Below, in pieces: positions 47,755 through 56,839 of a DNA stretch of 64,000 nt; the first letter of the stretch is position 1; every line of letters starts with the position of its first letter. Source of the stretch: Planctomycetota bacterium (GTDB taxonomy: Bacteria > Planctomycetota > Planctomycetia > Pirellulales > UBA1268); assembly GCA_003669605.1 (NCBI GenBank), contig QWOP01000077.1, positions 1 to 64,000 on the forward strand. Reading direction: 5' to 3'. Position numbers and translations under genes: made by a program. Under the pieces are notes generated by a model that was given only the letters and a program-made list of their open reading frames with translations, did no database searches and was not told where the DNA came from.

Positions 47755-47783
47755 AAAAAAACGGCCCCGCAGGAACGGGGCCG
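47755..47783 (-). terminator. Strong intrinsic terminator for the YTV-repeat gene
   Basis: On the minus strand an 8-bp perfect GC stem (47776-47783 with 47762-47769) and a 6-base loop (47770-47775) is followed by seven T residues (47761-47755). It begins 31 bases after the stop codon of the YTV-repeat gene and 137 bases before the icd start. Confidence 0.88.
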
Positions 47784-47813
47784 GTGTGGAATTGAAATGC
47801 GATCGGTGGCAGA

Positions 47814-49922
47814 TCAGGTTGCCCGGTCGCCGACGGGGGCCATGTACCGCGACGGCCGGCCGGCTGTTTCCGCGGTGGGGCGGTTGTCAGTGGCAGGTGG
47901 AGGAGGCGAAATCGACGGCCCCCGTGCTGCCGGCACCTGGGGATTCTGCCGGGGATCCTGCAGGAGGAGTTTCAGTTCCATCGCTTCCGCCGCGGGAGAG
48001 GGATCCACGGCAGCCGGAGCGCTGGCCGCGGGGACCTGGTTTTCGGGGACCTGGTTTGTGGGAACTTTGTTTTCGGGGACTTTGTTTTCGGGGACCACCG
48101 CGGCGCTGGGTTGCTTGGCTGCGGGAGTGGGGATCGACTCGATCCGCCGCAATGGCGGGTCGCTGGAATCGAGCGGCTTCTCGGCCGTCACACCCACCCC
48201 TGACGATGCCGGCGAGCCGGTGTCAGGGGAGGCGTGCCGCAGCGGTGAGCTGGTCCAACCCTCCTCCACCTTGGCGGGCAAGTCGGCCTGCTTGTCGCTG
48301 TAGGTCTTCAGCGGCGCGGCCTCAGCCGGGGTCAAGACCGGGGCTGCGGTGGCTGCAGGAGTCGGAGCGGCTGGACGTGCGGAGGGGGTCGGAGAGATGG
48401 CCGTGGCAGGGACCACATTCGAGGCCTGTCCACGCAGCGGCGTGGCCGCGGCGGCTGAAGTCGGAGTCGTGACCGCAGCAGGGATCGGATTCCCGCAGGG
48501 ATCGAGCGGCACCCGCATCACCACCGTTCGCGGGCTGCGGACGGTGTAGGTGTAGGGGGTCCGCTTCTCCACCACCCGCGGCACCTGGGCGGTCCGCTCC
48601 TCGGTGACGTACTTGCAGACCTGAACGCTCACCGGCTCAACCTTCTCCTCGGTCACCATCCGGCAGACCTGCACCGGCACCTTGCGGATCTGCTCCTCCG
48701 GCACCATCCGGCAGACCTGCACCGGCACCTTATTCTCGACCCGCTCGACGACCTTGCGGACGGTTTGCACCGGCACCTGTCGGACCTGCTCCTCAGGCAC
48801 CATCCTCGCGACCTGCACCGGCACCTGCTGGACGACCTGCTCATCGACGTAGCGGAGGGTTTGCACGGGGACCTGCTGGACGACCTGCTCATCGACGTAC
48901 TTCATCGTCTGGACGGGGACTTGCTGGACGACCTGCTCGTCGACATACCGCATCGTCTGCACCGGAACCTTCCGGGTCACCACCCTGTTGACGACGGTGG
49001 TCTCGGGAACCTGCACCGGCACCATGTTCGATTGGTAGACACGGTTGACCTGATTCATGACGACGCCGGGCGTGACGGTCCAGCCGTAGCCGCCGGGCTG
49101 CCATGATGCCAGACCGTTGGCCGGGTTGACCGCCCATCCTCCCTGCACCCAATTGAGTTGCGTGGTGCCAGGGGCCACCATCGGCGTCACCTGATCGACG
49201 TAGCCGCCTTGGTCGGCGTACGTGGTCCGCATCGTGGTGACTGGCTCAGCGACGGTGTACGCCTCCTCCCGCTCGGCCGTCTCGTAGACCGGCTTGCGGA
49301 CGACACTCACCTGCTGCTGCATGGCGGTCTCCACCACCGGTTTGCGGACGACACTCACCTGCTGCTGCATCGACGTCTCGTAGACCGGCTTGCGGACGGT
49401 GCTCACCTGCTGCTGCACGGCGGTTTCCACCACCTGTTTCATGACGGTGAACCGCTCTTCGCGCGTGGAAGTCTCGACGACGTCGCGAACCTGGTCGTAA
49501 CTGCGGTCCTGGACCACCGTCTCCCACACCGGCTTCATGACGGTGGAACGCTCCTCGCGGGTCTGCGTTTCCCACACCGGTCGCTGGACGGTGTACCTGC
49601 GCTCGCTGGACTGCGTCTCCCACACCGGCTTGGTGACGGTGTAGGTCTTGGTGTCGTAGACGGTCTCGTAGGTCACTTGGACCGCCGATACCTGCCGCTC
49701 GTCGTAGACAGTCTGGAAATCGAGCCGATAGGTCTGCGTTGCCACCGGTGCTGACCGCACCGTCTCCTGGCCGCAGCACTGCGCTTGGGCCACCGAGTGG
49801 AGTGTGGGAACCGGCAGAAGTTCCGCCAGCACCACCAGCATGGCGGCGAGAATCCGGCCACGCCGGGAAGCCTCGGCGCGGCGGATGAGGGGGCGGGGTG
49901 CGGGCGAGAAGGCGACGATCAT
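47814..49922 (-). CDS. Exported YTV-repeat protein with two arrays of 16-residue repeats
   Basis: About 702 residues from ATG 49922, with AGGAGG 7 bases before; further upstream in-frame codons are not coding. Residues 1-47 include a signal-type segment (ILAAMLVVLAELLPVP). A first array of nine 16-residue repeats (49212-49643) has the pattern YTV-x-(R/K)PV(W/Y)ET, matching the short YTV repeat known from Rhodopirellula. A second array of eight perfect 16-residue repeats (48585-48968) has VPVQ-x-x-(R/K)-x-V-x-E-(E/Q). The C-terminal 220 residues are Pro/Ala/Thr-rich and disordered. It is probably a long fibre-like or beta-solenoid surface protein. Only the fold is inferred; function unknown. 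Confidence 0.85.
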   Translation of the reverse strand: MIVAFSPAPRPLIRRAEASRRGRILAAMLVVLAELLPVPTLHSVAQAQCCGQETVRSAPVATQTYRLDFQTVYDERQVSAVQVTYETVYDTKTYTVTKPVWETQSSERRYTVQRPVWETQTREERSTVMKPVWETVVQDRSYDQVRDVVETSTREERFTVMKQVVETAVQQQVSTVRKPVYETSMQQQVSVVRKPVVETAMQQQVSVVRKPVYETAEREEAYTVAEPVTTMRTTYADQGGYVDQVTPMVAPGTTQLNWVQGGWAVNPANGLASWQPGGYGWTVTPGVVMNQVNRVYQSNMVPVQVPETTVVNRVVTRKVPVQTMRYVDEQVVQQVPVQTMKYVDEQVVQQVPVQTLRYVDEQVVQQVPVQVARMVPEEQVRQVPVQTVRKVVERVENKVPVQVCRMVPEEQIRKVPVQVCRMVTEEKVEPVSVQVCKYVTEERTAQVPRVVEKRTPYTYTVRSPRTVVMRVPLDPCGNPIPAAVTTPTSAAAATPLRGQASNVVPATAISPTPSARPAAPTPAATAAPVLTPAEAAPLKTYSDKQADLPAKVEEGWTSSPLRHASPDTGSPASSGVGVTAEKPLDSSDPPLRRIESIPTPAAKQPSAAVVPENKVPENKVPTNQVPENQVPAASAPAAVDPSPAAEAMELKLLLQDPRQNPQVPAARGPSISPPPPATDNRPTAETAGRPSRYMAPVGDRAT
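48585..48968. repeat. 48-bp tandem repeat, eight units (second array of the YTV protein)
   Basis: Eight in-phase 48-base units, each encoding 16 residues starting VPVQ or a close variant. The first three units (near 48968-48825) are nearly identical; the last units are more diverged. No unit has an indel, so reading frame is fully kept. Confidence 0.9.
49212..49643. repeat. 48-bp repeat, nine units (YTV array)
   Basis: Nine in-phase 48-base units encode 16-residue repeats beginning YTV, STV, FTV or SVV and containing PVWET, PVYET or VVET. Units 6-8 (SVVRKPV(V/Y)ETAMQQQ) are nearly identical. Confidence 0.88.
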
Positions 49923-49990
49923 GAAAGATCCTCCTGGAATAGGCACCCCGAGACTAATTCCCTGAACGCTGCCTTCAAGCGGTTTGTTCA

Positions 49991-50021
49991 GTCTTTTTCC
50001 GGTTTTTAACCGAAAAAAAAA
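49991..50021. promoter_or_regulatory. AT-rich palindrome upstream of the YTV-repeat gene
   Basis: In the 220-bp region before the YTV-repeat gene, a T-run, then CGGTT TTT AACCG, then a nine-A run form an imperfect palindrome (10 bp with one bulge), 70-100 bases upstream of the ATG. On the gene's strand it reads T-run, hairpin, A-run. It is not a terminator on either strand. It stands out from the GC-rich surroundings and may be a promoter element or an untranslated hairpin. Confidence 0.3.
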
Positions 50022-50142
50022 GGGGTCCAGACCGCACGAACGGTGCAACTAGTCCAGTGTACGCCGGCAGGCAAGTCGCCGTGCCGCAGCCGCAACGGAG
50101 GGCGCGGATTGGGGGGTTGGCGGTCTCCCTGGAGCGTCACTG

Positions 50143-50673
50143 TTACTCCATGTTCTTGTCAAACAGCCGCCGGCTGCGTTCGTCGAGCGTGGCGACGGCG
50201 GCGATCCGGTAGCGGACACCGCTGGTGTCGAGGATGAACGCGCTGCCGTCGGGGAGTCGTTCGACATCGTCTGGGCCGGTGAGCGTGAAGCGGCGCGGGC
50301 CCCGATCGGTGTCCACCACCCACTCCGAGGGTTCGCCGTCGGTCACCGATTCGATCCGCTTGATGACGGGGAGGAATTCCCGGGTGGACAGTTCCTCCTC
50401 GAGCAGTTCCCGGAGCGGAGGGGGGGTTTTCGCCAAAGAATCGATCCATACCAGTTCTGTGCCGTCCGTCGCCACGATCGCCACCGGACCGGTCGGATCG
50501 GTGAGGGGAAAGGCGCGGAGGAGTTCGACGTCAGCATGGCGCTGCGCGTGGGCATCGATGAGGTCGAGTCGGCCGTGGGGCCGGCGCTCGAGCCGCCAGC
50601 CGGTGGGAGAGTCCGGCAGAGCGTCGTGCTGCGGCATCAGGAGTGCTTCTGGAGGAGGAGAGGAGTGGGGCAT
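50143..50673 (-). CDS. DUF1854 protein, partner of the ABC exporter
   Basis: About 176 residues if started at ATG 50673 (ATG 50637 also fits; neither has a ribosome site). It matches DUF1854: WRLERRPHGRLDLIDAHAQRH, VELLRAFPLTDPTGPVAIV, then LRELLEEELSTREFLPVIKRI, EPSEWVVDTDRGPRRFTLTG, DDVERLPDG and a final SRRLFDK. No signal peptide or membrane segment, so cytoplasmic. The family is known to sit beside an ABC exporter of the type that precedes it here, and I recall it being annotated as associated with cyanophycin metabolism. It follows the ABC gene by 31 bp on the same strand. Confidence 0.88.
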   Translation of the reverse strand: MPHSSPPPEALLMPQHDALPDSPTGWRLERRPHGRLDLIDAHAQRHADVELLRAFPLTDPTGPVAIVATDGTELVWIDSLAKTPPPLRELLEEELSTREFLPVIKRIESVTDGEPSEWVVDTDRGPRRFTLTGPDDVERLPDGSAFILDTSGVRYRIAAVATLDERSRRLFDKNME

Positions 50674-50704
50674 GGTTCGTGGAGCAGGGTTTGGAAAGCG
50701 TGCT

Positions 50705-53062
50705 TCACGGGGCGTTTGTCGCCTCCGCGGCGGAATGGGACTGGGCGTGGTAGAGGCGGGCATAGGCCCCGTCGCGGGCGAGCAGTTCGTCGTGGGTGCC
50801 GATCTCGACGATCCGACCGGCGTCGAGCACCACCAGCCGGTTGGCCCGGCGGAGCGTCGCGAGCCTGTGGGCGATGGCGATCGTCGTCCGTCCCATCACC
50901 AGCCGGTCGATGGCCGACTGGATCAGCGCCTCGGTTTCGGCATCAACCGCCGAGGTGGCCTCGTCGAGGACCAAGATTGCCGGGTCGACCAGCAATGCCC
51001 TGGCGATCGAAATCCGCTGCCGTTCGCCGCCGGAGAGCGATCCTCCCCGCTCGCCCACCCGCGCGTCGTAGGCGTTGGGGCGGGCGAGGATGAATTCATG
51101 CGCACCGGCTGCCCGGGCGGCAGCTACGATTCGCTCCGGGCCGGCGTCGGGGCAGCCGTAGGCAATGTTCTCGGCGACGCTGCCGAAAAACAGCAGTGGC
51201 TCTTGAAGAACGCAGCCGAGGTTCTGCCGGTAGTCGGAGATCCGGAACCGGCGGAGGTCGGTGCCATCGATCGTCACGGTGCCACTGGAGGGGTCGAAAA
51301 ATCGGCAGACGAGGTTGGCAAGCGTCGTCTTTCCAGACCCGCTCGATCCCACCAGTCCGATCATCTCCCCCGGCTCAATGACCAGATCGATGCCGTGGAG
51401 GATCTCCCGGGTGCCGTAGCGGAAATGGACGCCGGAAAACTCGATGCGCCCCTGCACCCGTCCAGGGATGAGTGGCCGAGGGTCCTCCGCCACCGTGGGC
51501 CGGCAGTCGAGGATCTCGAAGAGCCGTTGGGCGCTGGAAGAGGCCCGCTGGGCGGCTGGCACCATCCGCACCATCGACTCGACACGGGCATAAAAGCGGG
51601 AGATGTAGGCCAGAAACGCGGTCAGACCGCCAACGGTCAGGCCGCCGCCGAAGACCATCCAGGCCCCTGCCGCCCACACCACAAGCAACCCCATCTCGCT
51701 GAACAGGCTGACCAGCGGCCCGAAGAAGGACCAGACCATATTCACCCGGTCATTGGCCTGGAGGACGTGATCGTTGGCGGCCCCGAAGCGCCGGATCTCC
51801 CGCGACTCCTGGGCAAACGCCTTGACGACACGGATGCCGGGGATGGTGTCTGCCAGCACACTCGAAACCTCGGCCCAGGCGACATTGGAACGGGAGAATC
51901 CGCGCCGCAGTCGCTCGCGCACCCCGTACACCAGCCAGACCACCAGCGGGAACGGGGTCAGCGTGACCAACGCCAACACCGGGTTCATCCACATCAGCAC
52001 CCCGGCGGTGAGCAGGACCAGCAGCGCGTCGGACAGAAAACCGATGAGGTTGATGGAGAGGAAGTTGTTGATCTGGTCGGTGTCGTTGTTGATCCGGGAC
52101 ATGAGGTCGCCGGTCCTCTTCCCTCCGAAGAAGTCGAGGGAGAGCGACTGCATGTGGGCGTACGTCCGCATTCGCAGGTCGGCGGCCACGCGCTCGCTGA
52201 CCCAGGCGAGGACCCAGGTCTGCGCCCAGGAGAACAACCAAGCGGCGATCGCCGCAGCCACCAAGGCGCCCAGGTACCACCACACCAACCCGAAGGACAC
52301 CGGCTGGCCAGCCTGCTTGGGAATCAGCACGCCATCCACCAGCGGCATGGTGAGGTAGGGTGGCAGGAGCGCAAACAGCGTGCCACACAGTGACAGCCCG
52401 CAGCCGAGAATCGCCATCTTGGCGTGAGGACGGGCAAAGCTCACGAGTCGCAGCAGAACGCGCCACGACGGGATGCCGTCGGTGGTGGCATCGTCATCGT
52501 CCTCCACCTCCCGGTCTTTGGCGGCGAGGTGCCCCTGGGGGAGGACAACTTCCGGAGGGTGGTCTTGGGATTCTGAGGAGTCGGCCCCAGCCTGTCGGTC
52601 CAGGTGGGCTTCCGGCCGTTGCTTTTGGCCGCGGCGATGTTGGTCAAACGCGTCCTCAAGCGCGTGCATCCCCTTGGCACGGGCCAGGGAAAACAGCCAT
52701 TGCGCGATCACCGTCGATCCGTCCGAGAGTTCAATTCTCCCCACGCCGCCCCGGATGCGGACCTCAATGGAGGATTGGTGGTCGAGTTTCCAGATCGCTG
52801 GCGCCTGGGGAATAGTGGCCTGTGGCGGATCGCTTTCCAGCGGGAGTTCGGCAGTGGCGATCGGATGGTCGGCGAGCAATCGACGGTTGGTAAGGACGAT
52901 CCATCCGTCGGTAAAACGGCGCTGCGAATCGAGGTCGAACCGTGCCGTGGCCACGATCGACTCCCCTGCAGCCAGAGGGACGGCGCTGGCCCAGGCGATG
53001 CCGGGGGATGGAGCCTGAGGGAACGTTTGAGTGGGCAGATCGGAATCGTGCGGGCGGGTCAT
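50705..53062 (-). CDS. ABC exporter (fused permease and ATPase) with an N-terminal PH-like domain
   Basis: The protein has 785 residues from ATG 53062. Residues about 1-145 look like a small beta/alpha domain (GWIVLTNRRLLA, SIEVRIRGGVGRIELSDG, FSLARAKGMHALEDAFDQ), similar to a bacterial PH domain. A disordered acidic linker follows. Six membrane segments span roughly 215-510 (MAILGCGLSLCGTLFALLP, WWYLGALVAAAIAAWLFSWA). The ATPase domain shows GSSGSGKTT, VLQEPLLF, LSGGERQRI, LVLDEATSAVD and an intact HRL switch. It matches the exporter type (MsbA-like) that pairs with DUF1854. Substrate is unknown; a peptide-like product fits the divergent ATP-grasp operon. Confidence 0.92.
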   Translation of the reverse strand: MTRPHDSDLPTQTFPQAPSPGIAWASAVPLAAGESIVATARFDLDSQRRFTDGWIVLTNRRLLADHPIATAELPLESDPPQATIPQAPAIWKLDHQSSIEVRIRGGVGRIELSDGSTVIAQWLFSLARAKGMHALEDAFDQHRRGQKQRPEAHLDRQAGADSSESQDHPPEVVLPQGHLAAKDREVEDDDDATTDGIPSWRVLLRLVSFARPHAKMAILGCGLSLCGTLFALLPPYLTMPLVDGVLIPKQAGQPVSFGLVWWYLGALVAAAIAAWLFSWAQTWVLAWVSERVAADLRMRTYAHMQSLSLDFFGGKRTGDLMSRINNDTDQINNFLSINLIGFLSDALLVLLTAGVLMWMNPVLALVTLTPFPLVVWLVYGVRERLRRGFSRSNVAWAEVSSVLADTIPGIRVVKAFAQESREIRRFGAANDHVLQANDRVNMVWSFFGPLVSLFSEMGLLVVWAAGAWMVFGGGLTVGGLTAFLAYISRFYARVESMVRMVPAAQRASSSAQRLFEILDCRPTVAEDPRPLIPGRVQGRIEFSGVHFRYGTREILHGIDLVIEPGEMIGLVGSSGSGKTTLANLVCRFFDPSSGTVTIDGTDLRRFRISDYRQNLGCVLQEPLLFFGSVAENIAYGCPDAGPERIVAAARAAGAHEFILARPNAYDARVGERGGSLSGGERQRISIARALLVDPAILVLDEATSAVDAETEALIQSAIDRLVMGRTTIAIAHRLATLRRANRLVVLDAGRIVEIGTHDELLARDGAYARLYHAQSHSAAEATNAP

Positions 53063-54115
53063 GGAGAGTCGTTTTTAAAGAGACTGGCAGCGGGCGGAAG
53101 CGACTGCGGGCGCACCAACGCCAGCAAGGGATTCTACGGCGCTTTGACGGAGTCAGAGATCGCTGTGGCGACGATGGTGCCATGGCCGCAGCAGCGGGGG
53201 GCACGACGGGCATGGCCCCATAGAGGGGGGGGCTGAGGTGAGAGACCATCGTCTGGCCGTCGGCACGGCGGGTGCAAAACTGAAAAGTTTTCCATCGGTT
53301 TTGTCTGGTCTGCCGGCCGGGTTGTCATTTTTCCACAGTCACGCAGGTGGGCTTGTGCGGGAAAACGGCCGTGAAACCCATGGTCTTGGAAAGACGAGCG
53401 GCGGAGTTGGGGGGCGACAATGCACGGCACGGAACGTGCCTCCTCGTCCACCGTCCGGCCAATTTGCACTTGCCTCTGCAGATCGTAGACTTCTCTGGTC
53501 GGCGCGAGGGGGAAACCTTCCGCGGTTCGAGCGACGGTCGGCGGCTTGGGGCGAATCAATCGCCCTTGGCTGCAGACGGGGGTAGATTCGGGATCGCATT
53601 TTTCGGGATCAAGGTGTCGCGAGGAACGAGTACCGCAAGCGAACGCGCGTCCGTGTGGCGTGCGGCGGTACAACGCGAACTCGCGGTGTGGGAATCCATT
53701 CAACCCATGGCCACTACGGCCGGTTGGTTTTCGGTAGGGACGATTTTCTCGTTGTCAGTCAGCCTCGCCGTGAACGCCTCGTTCACCGACGGCGTCTTGG
53801 CGTCTGCGGTGGCCTCCGATCGTGGGCCACCTTGATGCTGTGGACCGTGCCGGCGCATGCCTGCGCCGTGGCACGTGGCCCGATCCCTGCCAACCACAGT
53901 GGCGTGCGACGCGCACACCACTGCCTCGGTGAAGGGTCTTCTGCTCCGCATCAACCCCTCGGAACGTCCGACGGGCGGAGTAAGAGATCCTCTGATTCCC
54001 CGACCCCCGCATGCGTCTGCGGACGGGTCCGAAAGCGAGACAATTCACGTTCCATGGACACCCAAGCGTCCTGGTCCTGCCCGACGATCGCCCCCGCAAC
54101 GATCGAAGGTGCCGA
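53063..54115. other. 1.05-kb divergent intergenic region between the ABC exporter and the ATP-grasp operon
   Basis: This long gap separates the divergent ABC exporter and ATP-grasp operons, so promoters of both should lie here. It is less GC-rich than the coding parts. Several short frames are open on both strands, including one (53857-54123) whose end overlaps the operon's first GTG, but none has a ribosome site, signal peptide or family match. A perfect 7-bp hairpin with a 3-base loop is at 53770-53786 (GTGAACG/CGTTCAC). Nothing here looks like a precursor peptide, RNA gene or repeat array that I can support. Confidence 0.5.
53770..53786. promoter_or_regulatory. Perfect inverted repeat in the ABC/ATP-grasp intergenic region
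   Basis: GTGAACG and CGTTCAC are separated by three bases, giving a perfect dyad of 17 bases about 330 bases before the ATP-grasp operon. It could be an operator; it could also be chance in a 1-kb region. Confidence 0.25.
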
Positions 54116-55555
54116 GTGAGTAAGTTTGACATGCGCGCGGATGTGATTTTCGAGAACTTCCACCGCAACCCTGCGCTCCTTGAGCGGGGGCTCGGTTGCT
54201 ACTCACTGCGGATGCTCGATTGGATCGCCGGCGATTTCCTCGGTCCTCACATCAACGTGATGGCCATGACCCGGTACGGCAAGGAGCCTGCCCAGGCGGA
54301 GGCGTCGTTCGATTCCTTCTTCTCGTCGGAGAAGTCGACCCGCGTTCGTACCGACTCAAGCATGGCTGAGTTGCAGCCGTTTCTCGAGCAGAGCATCAGC
54401 CTGCTGCACGAGAACTTCCCCGAGTCGTACGTGCTGTGCTATCAGTCGTCGCGGCAGTTGGAGCAACTGGCCCGTCGCTATCCCAGCATCCGGATGATGA
54501 ATCCCCCGGCGGCGATGTCGGAACTCCTCAACCGCAAGACGTGGGTCCGCAGTCGACTCAAGGCCTTGGGAGTGCCCGTGATCCCTGGCGACGAGGTGCA
54601 TCTCGCGCCCGATCTGTTCACCGGCCTTGTGCACCGTTACGGCATGCCGTTGGTTGTCAGCCTCGATCATTCTGCCGCGGGTTCCGGCGTCCATCTGATC
54701 GAAAGCGAGGCGCAGTTCCGGGCCGTGGCTGCAGCGCATCTCGGTGCCCCGGCGGCGGTGATGCAGTTCATCGACGGCAAGAGCATGAGCCTGACCGGTG
54801 TGCGGACCCGCGATTACGTGATCCTTGGCGAGCCATCGCTGCAGGTCATCGGACAGCCGAGCCTGACAAACCTCAGCTTCGGTTGGTGCGGGAACGACTT
54901 CTCGGGAGAGCATCTCACCGACCACGAGGTCGAGCAGATGCGCGACATTCAGACTCGCATCGGCGAGTGGCTCGGCGAGTTGCACGTTGGCGGGCAGAAG
55001 GGATTCCACAGCATTTTCGGCGTCGACTACATCTCCGATGGCGAGCAGGTCTATTTCACCGAGATCAATCCCCGCTTTCTTGGCACCACGGCGCTGGTCG
55101 CCGACAGGCAGCAGGAGATGGGGAAGATCCCGGTGAGTTTCTTCCATCTGGTTCCCCACCTGCCCGATGTCTATCTCGACGATGAGTTCGTCGATGACTA
55201 CAACCGCCGCGGCGATCCGCTCAACGTCTCGCAGTTGTGCCTGCACAACGTGCTGGGCGAGGACGTGGTCGTGGAGTCGTCGATTGAGCCTGGCCGCTAC
55301 ATCTTCGACCGCGGGCAGCTCCGCTTCCTGGGACCGGCGCAGAAACTCGCCGACACCGAGTCGTACGACGAGGTGGTGATCACTGGCGAGATTCCCGTGG
55401 AGGGAACCCACCTCCTGCGAAATTCGGATGAGATCTGCAAGGTCTACACCTACCGCCCGGTGCTTGGACACGACGGCCGGACGCTCAACTGGCAGGCGGA
55501 GGAATTGGTGAAGGCGATTCAAAACTCCTTCCGGCTGTCTCCTGTCAGGACATAA
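54116..55555 (+). CDS. ATP-grasp enzyme (carboxylate-amine ligase type), gene 1 of 4
   Basis: About 479 residues from GTG 54116, with GAAGG six bases before; the frame is open upstream but without support. The middle carries the ATP-grasp fold: NRKTWVRSRLKALGVPVIPG, VVSLDHSAAGSGVHLIES (Gly-rich loop), AVMQFIDGKSMSLTGV, then the metal-binding FGVDYISDGEQVYFTEINPR near residue 320. The EINPR tail is the classic ATP-grasp end. The last 150 residues are an extra domain (DVYLDDEFVDDYNRRGD). It most resembles the biotin carboxylase/carbamoyl phosphate-type or amino acid ligases. It is separated by zero bases from gene 2 and starts a four-gene coupled operon. Confidence 0.82.
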   Translation: MSKFDMRADVIFENFHRNPALLERGLGCYSLRMLDWIAGDFLGPHINVMAMTRYGKEPAQAEASFDSFFSSEKSTRVRTDSSMAELQPFLEQSISLLHENFPESYVLCYQSSRQLEQLARRYPSIRMMNPPAAMSELLNRKTWVRSRLKALGVPVIPGDEVHLAPDLFTGLVHRYGMPLVVSLDHSAAGSGVHLIESEAQFRAVAAAHLGAPAAVMQFIDGKSMSLTGVRTRDYVILGEPSLQVIGQPSLTNLSFGWCGNDFSGEHLTDHEVEQMRDIQTRIGEWLGELHVGGQKGFHSIFGVDYISDGEQVYFTEINPRFLGTTALVADRQQEMGKIPVSFFHLVPHLPDVYLDDEFVDDYNRRGDPLNVSQLCLHNVLGEDVVVESSIEPGRYIFDRGQLRFLGPAQKLADTESYDEVVITGEIPVEGTHLLRNSDEICKVYTYRPVLGHDGRTLNWQAEELVKAIQNSFRLSPVRT

Positions 55556-56839
55556 ATGACACTCCTGAAGCCGGCCGATCTGGAACCGGCCGATCCCCGG
55601 GTGGCGTGGCTGTCCGAGGAGGATGCGGGGCGGCGGGGGCGTTTTCACGCCGCCGCCATCCGCCACCGGGCCTACGAGCCTCGCGACAGTGAACCATGCG
55701 ACATCTCGATGGTGCCGCGGGTGGTGACTGCCCGCCAGGCACGGTCCTTGGAGGGCATCGTCGGTCGCATCATCCAGGCATCGATCGACTTTGCTCTCGA
55801 CTCCAGGGAAGCCCACCACGGGGATGGGGGCAATTGCGAAGGCTACTCGCTGGGGTGGATCGCTGGGCAGACGAGGCGACTACCGGATCAATTGCTCGGC
55901 AATGCCCGGTTCGACTTCCTCCCCCAAGGGAACGACCTCAAGCTCCTCGAGGCGGGCTGGGTGAATCTCAGTGCCGTCGACTACGCCCCGCAGGCGGCCC
56001 TCGCCCTGCTCGACTCCGTGCCGGATCTCGCCGCCGAATTCGACGTCCTCCGTCCGGCGACGCGGATGAAGGCCCGGCTGGAAGAGCAGGGGGTGCGGAG
56101 GCTGGCGATCCTCGTCAAGGATGACCACAGCCCCTATGCCGAGAACGATTGGGAACTGATTCGCGAGGTCCTCGCCCCGATTGAATCGGTGGTGATCAGC
56201 GAGCGCGACTTCGGCGAATTGCACTGTGATCAGGCCGGCCGCGTCTGGTTTGGGGGGGCGGGCATTGATGGAATCTACCTCCGGGCGCTCGACGGACCGG
56301 CGGCGTTCGCGGGCCACCATGCGCTGCGCAACCGGGAGACGCTGGCGATGCTGCTCGGCGCGGAGGTGATATTCCTCGACCATCCACTGCTGCTGCTGGC
56401 GGAAGACAAGGATCTTTCCTTCCTCACTGACCGTGACCCTGGCCTGGCGGAGGTGGTGCCAGCGATGCGGCCGGCCCGCGGCGCCAGTGCCGCTGACGCA
56501 GAGGAGTGGGTGTTGAAGCTCCGCGACCGTCATTCCGGCGAGGGTGTGTTTTTTGACGGCTGCGACTTTGAAGAGCACCGCGACGATCCCAGCGCCATTC
56601 TCCAAGAGCGGTTGCGGGCCAACCACTTTCCGGTCAACACCCTCCACGGGCACCGGGGCACCGCGATCACTGATCTGGCCGTCCATGTCTCGTACCGCTA
56701 CGACGTCGCCACGCGGACCGTGCTCACCGCCGAGATCGCTGGGTACTTCTCGCGCTTCACGCGTGAGGGCTTGCGCGTCAATCTCTGCACCGGCGGCGGC
56801 ATCGTACCGGTGCTCACTGAGCGGGGGGCACAACCATGA
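55556..56839 (+). CDS. ATP-grasp-like protein (glutathionylspermidine synthase-type), gene 2 of 4
   Basis: The protein has 427 residues; ATG 55556 abuts the upstream stop. It is paralogous to gene 3: both have PCD(I/V)S(M/I)(V/L)P near residue 45, a GNARFDFL-x-QG-(N/D)-D segment near 115, an E-D-K-D-L-x-FL segment near 280, and a closing GY(F/L)SR then N-(L/I)-(C/S)-x-GGG-(I/V)-(I/V/P)PVL. The FDFL-x-x-x-x-L-LE strand resembles the ATP-grasp domain of glutathionylspermidine synthases and circularly permuted ATP-grasp enzymes. The second HSGEGVFFDG matches a Gly-rich nucleotide loop. It probably forms an amide bond using ATP; acceptor and donor are unknown. Confidence 0.65.
   Translation: MTLLKPADLEPADPRVAWLSEEDAGRRGRFHAAAIRHRAYEPRDSEPCDISMVPRVVTARQARSLEGIVGRIIQASIDFALDSREAHHGDGGNCEGYSLGWIAGQTRRLPDQLLGNARFDFLPQGNDLKLLEAGWVNLSAVDYAPQAALALLDSVPDLAAEFDVLRPATRMKARLEEQGVRRLAILVKDDHSPYAENDWELIREVLAPIESVVISERDFGELHCDQAGRVWFGGAGIDGIYLRALDGPAAFAGHHALRNRETLAMLLGAEVIFLDHPLLLLAEDKDLSFLTDRDPGLAEVVPAMRPARGASAADAEEWVLKLRDRHSGEGVFFDGCDFEEHRDDPSAILQERLRANHFPVNTLHGHRGTAITDLAVHVSYRYDVATRTVLTAEIAGYFSRFTREGLRVNLCTGGGIVPVLTERGAQP

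Noticed and set aside
49981-50030. Terminator for the region upstream of the YTV gene
   Set aside because: The hairpin is followed by A residues on the plus strand and preceded, not followed, by the T-run on the minus strand, so it does not read as an intrinsic terminator in either direction.
50143-53062. A cyanophycin export system in the strict sense
   Set aside because: No cyanophycin synthetase or cyanophycinase is in the window; the ligases present have no Mur ligase domain, so a cyanophycin product is not supported.
53134-54123. Several open frames in the ABC/ATP-grasp intergenic region, including one ending at 54123
   Set aside because: None has a ribosome site, a signal peptide, a coding-like amino-acid profile or a family match, and they overlap each other on both strands. 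A precursor peptide here cannot be ruled out but is not supported.
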